DNA from: Albimonas donghaensis | GTDB lineage: Bacteria; Pseudomonadota; Alphaproteobacteria; Rhodobacterales; Rhodobacteraceae | DNA: 64,000 nt | Direction of reading: 5' to 3' | Assembly: GCF_900106695.1 (NCBI RefSeq) | Contig: NZ_FNMZ01000005.1 | Location: forward strand, 124,001-188,000 | In this document: positions 60,520 through 64,000 of the stretch, one piece after another | How the letters are laid out: each line of letters starts with the position of its first letter | Numbering within the stretch: position 1 is the stretch's first letter | Notes under the pieces: generated by a model | What the model was told of the DNA's origin: nothing | The model's input: the letters and a program-made list of their open reading frames with translations, nothing else | Database searches by the model: none | Made by a program: the position numbers and the translations under genes

Positions 60520-61215
60520 ATGCTGACTGTTGCCAACGCCACCCTGCATTACGGGGCCGCCGCCGCGCTGCGCGGCGTGAACATGGAGGTCGCGCAGGGC
60601 AGGATCACCTGCCTGCTCGGCCGCAACGGGGTCGGCAAGACCTCGACCATCCGGGCCATCGTCGGCCAGCACGCGCTGTCGGGGGGCGCGATCTCCTTCG
60701 ACGGGGCGGAGCTGGGCAGGCGGTCGTCGCATGACCGGGCGCGCGCGGGCATCGGGCTGGTGCCCCAGGGGCGGGAGATCTTTCCGCTGCTGACGGTGAA
60801 GGAGAACCTCCAGACCGGCTACGCCTGCCTGCCCCGCGCCCAGCGCTCGATCCCCGATTACGTGTTCGAGCTGTTCCCGATCCTCAAGACCATGCTGCAC
60901 CGGCGGGGCGGAGACCTCTCCGGCGGCCAGCAGCAGCAGCTGGCGATCGGGCGGGCGCTGGTGATGCGGCCCAAGCTGATCGCCTTCGACGAGCCGACCG
61001 AGGGCATCCAGCCCTCGATCATCAAGGATATCGGCCGGGCCATCCAGTTCCTGCGGGACGAGCACGGGCTGACCATCCTGCTGGTCGAGCAGTACCTGGA
61101 TTTCTGCCGGGAGCTGGCGGACCATATCTACATCATGGATCGCGGCGAGATCGTGCATTCCGGCGCCGCCGAGACCCTGGACGACCCCGAAGTGCGCAAG
61201 CACCTGACGGTCTGA
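60520..61215 (+). CDS. urtE: Urea ABC transporter ATPase
   Basis: A 231-residue LivF-type ATPase. Walker A is GRNGVGKTS, Q-loop GLVPQGREIFPLLTV, signature LSGGQQQQLAIGRAL, Walker B LIAFDEPTEGIQPS and switch LLVEQYLDF. ATG 60520 follows the urtD stop by one base. Last gene of the operon, followed by a strong hairpin at 61231-61268. No urease genes follow. Confidence 0.94.
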   Translation: MLTVANATLHYGAAAALRGVNMEVAQGRITCLLGRNGVGKTSTIRAIVGQHALSGGAISFDGAELGRRSSHDRARAGIGLVPQGREIFPLLTVKENLQTGYACLPRAQRSIPDYVFELFPILKTMLHRRGGDLSGGQQQQLAIGRALVMRPKLIAFDEPTEGIQPSIIKDIGRAIQFLRDEHGLTILLVEQYLDFCRELADHIYIMDRGEIVHSGAAETLDDPEVRKHLTV

Positions 61216-61230
61216 GGGGCTCGGACCCCG

Positions 61231-61268
61231 CCCGCCGGAGCTTCGCCACGGCCCGAAGCCCCGGCGGG
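61231..61268 (+). terminator. Terminator of the urt operon
   Basis: CCCGCCGG (61231-61238) pairs with CCGGCGGG (61261-61268), then one mismatch and GCTTCG with CGAAGC; loop 8 bases. It starts 15 bases after the urtE stop. No T-run follows. Confidence 0.7.
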
Positions 61269-61863
61269 CGGATGGAAACGCGACGGAGGGACTCTCCCCG
61301 CTCCGCCTCCTCGCCCTGCGGCGCCTCTCGCTCCGGGCGCCGGCGAATCCTTCCGACGCCTTGCTCCCAACCCCGGCGTCGAGAGCGCGTCCTGCGGACG
61401 CGCGCCGCGCCTTCACCCGCCCGAGGGTCGCGCCGTTTCGCCAGCGCGGCGGTCAACGTGCCGAGCGCGTCGACGCCGGCGGCGGCGAGTGACGGCCTCC
61501 GTCCGAAGGGGCGGGAGCGCCGCCACCGATGGGGCCTGCCCGTCGAGCCCCCCCGCTCCGGCTCCAAGTCCTCTGATTGCGATCTGAACCCGAGCCTCGG
61601 CGGGAGGTCTCTCCGCCCCCAGAATGCAGCGACCGCCATGCGCCGCCGTCCCGCGTTGCGCCATGGCGCTCGCCCCCCCGCCCGCCCGGCCTGCCGCTCG
61701 CGCCCGCCCGTCGATCCCCGCCCCCTCGAAACCCGCGCCTTCGACGCCCCGCCGCGCCGGCGCCCCGGCGAGACCTGCGCTCCGTCTCAGGCGCGGCTTC
61801 CTCGCCCGCCTCCCGCGCGCCGGCCTCTCGCCTTCCCCGCCGCCTGCCGGTAGCTTCGGCGCC
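61269..61863. other. Non-coding stretch between urtE and cobB
   Basis: No gene is recognised. The frame in phase with cobB is open from 61624 but encodes Pro/Arg/Ala-rich sequence. A cobalamin riboswitch was looked for upstream of cobB and not seen. Confidence 0.5.
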
Positions 61864-63219
61864 ATGCTCTCCCCCTCGGGCACGCCTCGCCCCTCCGCCC
61901 CCACCGGCCTGCTGATCGCCGCACCGTCCTCGGGCGCGGGCAAGACGCTCGTCACCCTCGCCCTGCTGCGCGCCCTGCGCCGCCGCGGCCTCGCCGTCGC
62001 CGGAGCCAAGAGCGGGCCGGACTACATCGACCCCCGCTTCCATCAGGCCGCCGCGGGCCGCCCCTCGATCAATCTCGACGCCTGGGCGATGCCGGCCGGC
62101 GAACTGCGCGCCCGCGCCGCCGACCATGCCGCCGCCCAGCAGGCCCGGATCCTCGTCGTGGAAGGCGCCATGGGCGCGCTGGACGGCGCGGCGCCGGACG
62201 GACGCGGCTCCGCCGCCGAGCTGGCCGAGGCGCTGGCCCTCCCCGTCCTGCTGGTCATCGACGCGGCCCGCTCCGCCCAGTCCGCCGCCCTGCCGCTCGC
62301 CGGCCTGCGCGCCCTGCGCCCCGGCCTGCGCATCGCCGGCGCCGTGCTCAACCGCACCGGCTCCCCCCGCCACGCCGACATGGCCGCCCGCGCGGTGGAG
62401 GCCGCCGGCTTCGCCTGTTTCGGCGCCCTGCCCCGGCGCGACGCCCTCGCCCTGCCGTCGCGCCATCTCGGGCTCGTGCAGGCCGCCGAGCACCCGGACC
62501 TCGAAGCCTTTCTCGACGCCGCCGCCGAGGCGCTCTCCGCCGCGCTCGACCTGCCCCGCCTGCTCGCCGCCGCCGGCCCCCTCGCCCCGCCCGACCCCGA
62601 TGAGCCCCCCCGTCGCCTGCCCCCGCCCGGCGCCCGCATCGCGCTGGCCCGCGACGCGGCCTTCGCCTTCGCCTACCCGCACCAGCTCGCCGACTGGCGC
62701 GCGCAGGGGGCCGAGATCCGCCCGTTCTCGCCGCTGGCCGACGAGGCCCCCGCCCCCGACGCCGACGCCGTGTTCCTGCCCGGCGGCTACCCGGAGCTGC
62801 ACGCCCCCCGCCTCGCCGCCGCCGACCGTTTCCGCGCCGGCATGCGCGCCGCCGCCGCCCGGGGCGCGCGCGTCTGGGGGGAATGCGGGGGCTACATGAC
62901 GCTGGGCGAGGGTCTGATCGACGCCGAGGGCGCCCGCCACGCGATGCTCGGCCTGCTGCCGCTGGAAACTTCCTTCGCCGCACGCCGCCTGACGCTGGGC
63001 TACCGACGCCTGCGCGCGCGCGAGGGGCTCGGCTGGCCGGCGGCGTCCGGCGAGCGGCTCTCGGCGCACGAGTTCCACTACGCCTCGATCCTGCGCGAGG
63101 GCGACGCCCCGCGGGTCTTCGACGCGACCGACGCCGCCGCCGCCCCGCTGCCCGCCATGGGGCTGCGCGTGGGGCGCGTGGCGGGCAGCTTCGCCCACCT
63201 GATCGGCCCCGGGCGCTAG
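61864..63219 (+). CDS. cobB: Cobyrinate / hydrogenobyrinate a,c-diamide synthase
   Basis: A 451-residue glutamine-dependent ATPase that amidates the a and c side chains of hydrogenobyrinic acid in cobalamin synthesis. The N-terminal P-loop is APSSGAGKTL (20-29), followed by KSGPDYIDPRFH, a family signature. The C-terminal type I glutaminase domain has GGYPELHA, the nucleophile C341 in GECGGYMTLGEGL and a histidine at 402 or 405 in SAHEFHYA. ATG 61864 gives family length. It converges on cobM across a terminator-like repeat. The aerobic pathway is implied by the cobM neighbour. Confidence 0.94.
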   Translation: MLSPSGTPRPSAPTGLLIAAPSSGAGKTLVTLALLRALRRRGLAVAGAKSGPDYIDPRFHQAAAGRPSINLDAWAMPAGELRARAADHAAAQQARILVVEGAMGALDGAAPDGRGSAAELAEALALPVLLVIDAARSAQSAALPLAGLRALRPGLRIAGAVLNRTGSPRHADMAARAVEAAGFACFGALPRRDALALPSRHLGLVQAAEHPDLEAFLDAAAEALSAALDLPRLLAAAGPLAPPDPDEPPRRLPPPGARIALARDAAFAFAYPHQLADWRAQGAEIRPFSPLADEAPAPDADAVFLPGGYPELHAPRLAAADRFRAGMRAAAARGARVWGECGGYMTLGEGLIDAEGARHAMLGLLPLETSFAARRLTLGYRRLRAREGLGWPAASGERLSAHEFHYASILREGDAPRVFDATDAAAAPLPAMGLRVGRVAGSFAHLIGPGR

Positions 63220-63313
63220 CGGGCCGCGCCGGATCGGCGGGCCGGCGGGGCGGGATACGGACCAGGCCGGGGGGCGCGCCCCCTGTCCTTGCCCGCGCGG
63301 ATGCGAAGCGGAC

Positions 63314-63354
63314 CGGTGCGGGGCGCCGCCTTTCGGCCGGCGCGCCCCGCACCG
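63314..63354. terminator. Bidirectional terminator-like repeat between cobB and cobM
   Basis: A perfect 13-bp stem CGGTGCGGGGCGC (63314-63326) with its complement (63342-63354) and a GC-rich 15-base loop that can pair further. Confidence 0.65.
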
Positions 63355-63468
63355 CATGTCACGGGAATGCGCCGTGCGAGCATTCGCGCTTCTTGTCCCG
63401 GTCGGACCGGCGCTCCCAGGTCATCGTCGGGGCGCCCGGCGCGGCGGGCGCCCGCGCCCGCTCCCGGC

Positions 63469-64000
63469 TCAGCCCGCCCGGCGCTTCGGGCGCAGCACAT
63501 GGGGATGGGCGCCGTCATAAAGCGCGCTGTCGCGGAACTCGGCCTCGCCCAGCACCCGGCCCACGAAGATCAGCGCGGTGCGGGTCAGCTTGGCCTTGCG
63601 CACCTTCTCGCGGATATCGCCCAGCGTGCCATGCAGAAACGCCTCGTCCGGCCAGCCCACCCGGTAGGCCACCGCCACCGGGCAGTCCGCGCCATAGAGC
63701 GGGATCAGCCGCCGCTCGATCTCGCGCAGGTTCCGGATCGACAGATGCAGCGCCAGCGTCGCGCCGGATTTCCCCAGCGTCTCCAGGTCCTCGCCCTCCG
63801 GCATGCCCGAGGCCTTTCCAGCGGTCCGCGTCACGATCAGCGTCTGCGAGATCTCGGGCAGGGTCAGCTCCTTGCCCATCGCCGCCGCCGCCGCCGCGAA
63901 GGCCGGCACGCCCGGCGTGATCTCCCAGGGGATGCCGGCCGCGTCCAGCCGCCGGATCTGCTCGGCGATGGCGCCGTAAAGCGACGGGTCGCCGGAATGC
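63469..64000 (-). CDS. cobM: Precorrin-4 C11-methyltransferase, C-terminal part
   Basis: The gene runs off the window end; about 177 C-terminal residues are present. They carry the SAM-dependent tetrapyrrole methylase signature SGDPSLYGA, then ITPGVPAFAAAAAAMG, the catalytic-domain LTLPEISQTLIVTR, and the late VAVAYRVGWPDE segment. This subfamily methylates C11 of precorrin-4 in the aerobic cobalamin pathway. It is convergent with cobB and probably part of a larger cob cluster beyond the window. Confidence 0.92.
   Translation of the reverse strand, partial: HSGDPSLYGAIAEQIRRLDAAGIPWEITPGVPAFAAAAAAMGKELTLPEISQTLIVTRTAGKASGMPEGEDLETLGKSGATLALHLSIRNLREIERRLIPLYGADCPVAVAYRVGWPDEAFLHGTLGDIREKVRKAKLTRTALIFVGRVLGEAEFRDSALYDGAHPHVLRPKRRAG

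Noticed and set aside
61269-61863. Cobalamin riboswitch upstream of cobB
   Set aside because: No B12-box or matching stems were seen by eye; a covariance search would settle it.
61453-63357. 634-codon minus-strand frame opposite cobB
   Set aside because: No motif, Gly/Arg-rich, complementary to a complete cobB.

Overview
The window is a very GC-rich chromosomal segment of an alphaproteobacterium, most likely of the Rhodobacterales (Rhodobacteraceae). The grounds are the base composition, the IlvB active-site variant (GEAS in place of GDGS), the NasTS-type nitrate regulation, the aerobic cobalamin genes cobB and cobM, and frequent GTG/TTG starts with ATGA stop-start overlaps. No rRNA, tRNA, insertion sequence, phage gene or CRISPR array was recognised. 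Because of the GC bias, the strand opposite most genes carries long spurious open frames, which were left out.

Layout, 1-34 kb: the 3' end of an RNA methyltransferase gene; an alpha/beta hydrolase with an SCP2-like partner; a GcvA-type LysR regulator divergent from an acyl-CoA dehydrogenase; miaA; a 14-TM exporter; ilvB, a small membrane protein gene and ilvN behind a classical attenuator (leader peptide plus terminator); an SDR; a putrescine/spermidine transporter potFGHI; a lipid-A-type glycosyltransferase; an ACAD11-like / TetR / SDR / MaoC / APH-kinase / SDR catabolic locus with a shared operator; a DUF1272 gene; an SMP-30 lactonase divergent from a FOXRED1-like oxidoreductase; ackA with a GntR regulator, divergent from a MetE-like methyltransferase; and a large MscS-family channel.

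Layout, 33-42 kb: a LacI-family regulator is divergent from a seven-gene operon made of a solute-binding protein, two permeases, a 66-residue membrane protein, two ATPases and a two-domain dihydroxyacetone-type kinase. This looks like import and phosphorylation of a small polyol or ketose under two palindromic operators. A 35-bp palindrome supplies the stop codons of both the kinase gene and the convergent trpD2-like gene.

Layout, 42-61 kb: a nitrogen-assimilation block. On the minus strand, nasT-nasS (ANTAR antiterminator and nitrate sensor) precede a leader RNA with two AxxGxx hexaloop hairpins and an overlapping terminator. The transport and reduction genes follow: nrtA, nrtB, a double-NBD ATPase, a small ORF, nirB, nirD, nasA and a trpD2-like gene. 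On the plus strand, urtABCDE (urea transporter) follows a textbook sigma-54 -24/-12 element. NtrC/sigma-54 control and NasT antitermination would together link this block to nitrogen status and nitrate. No urease genes follow urtE. The window ends in the convergent cobalamin genes cobB and cobM (partial).
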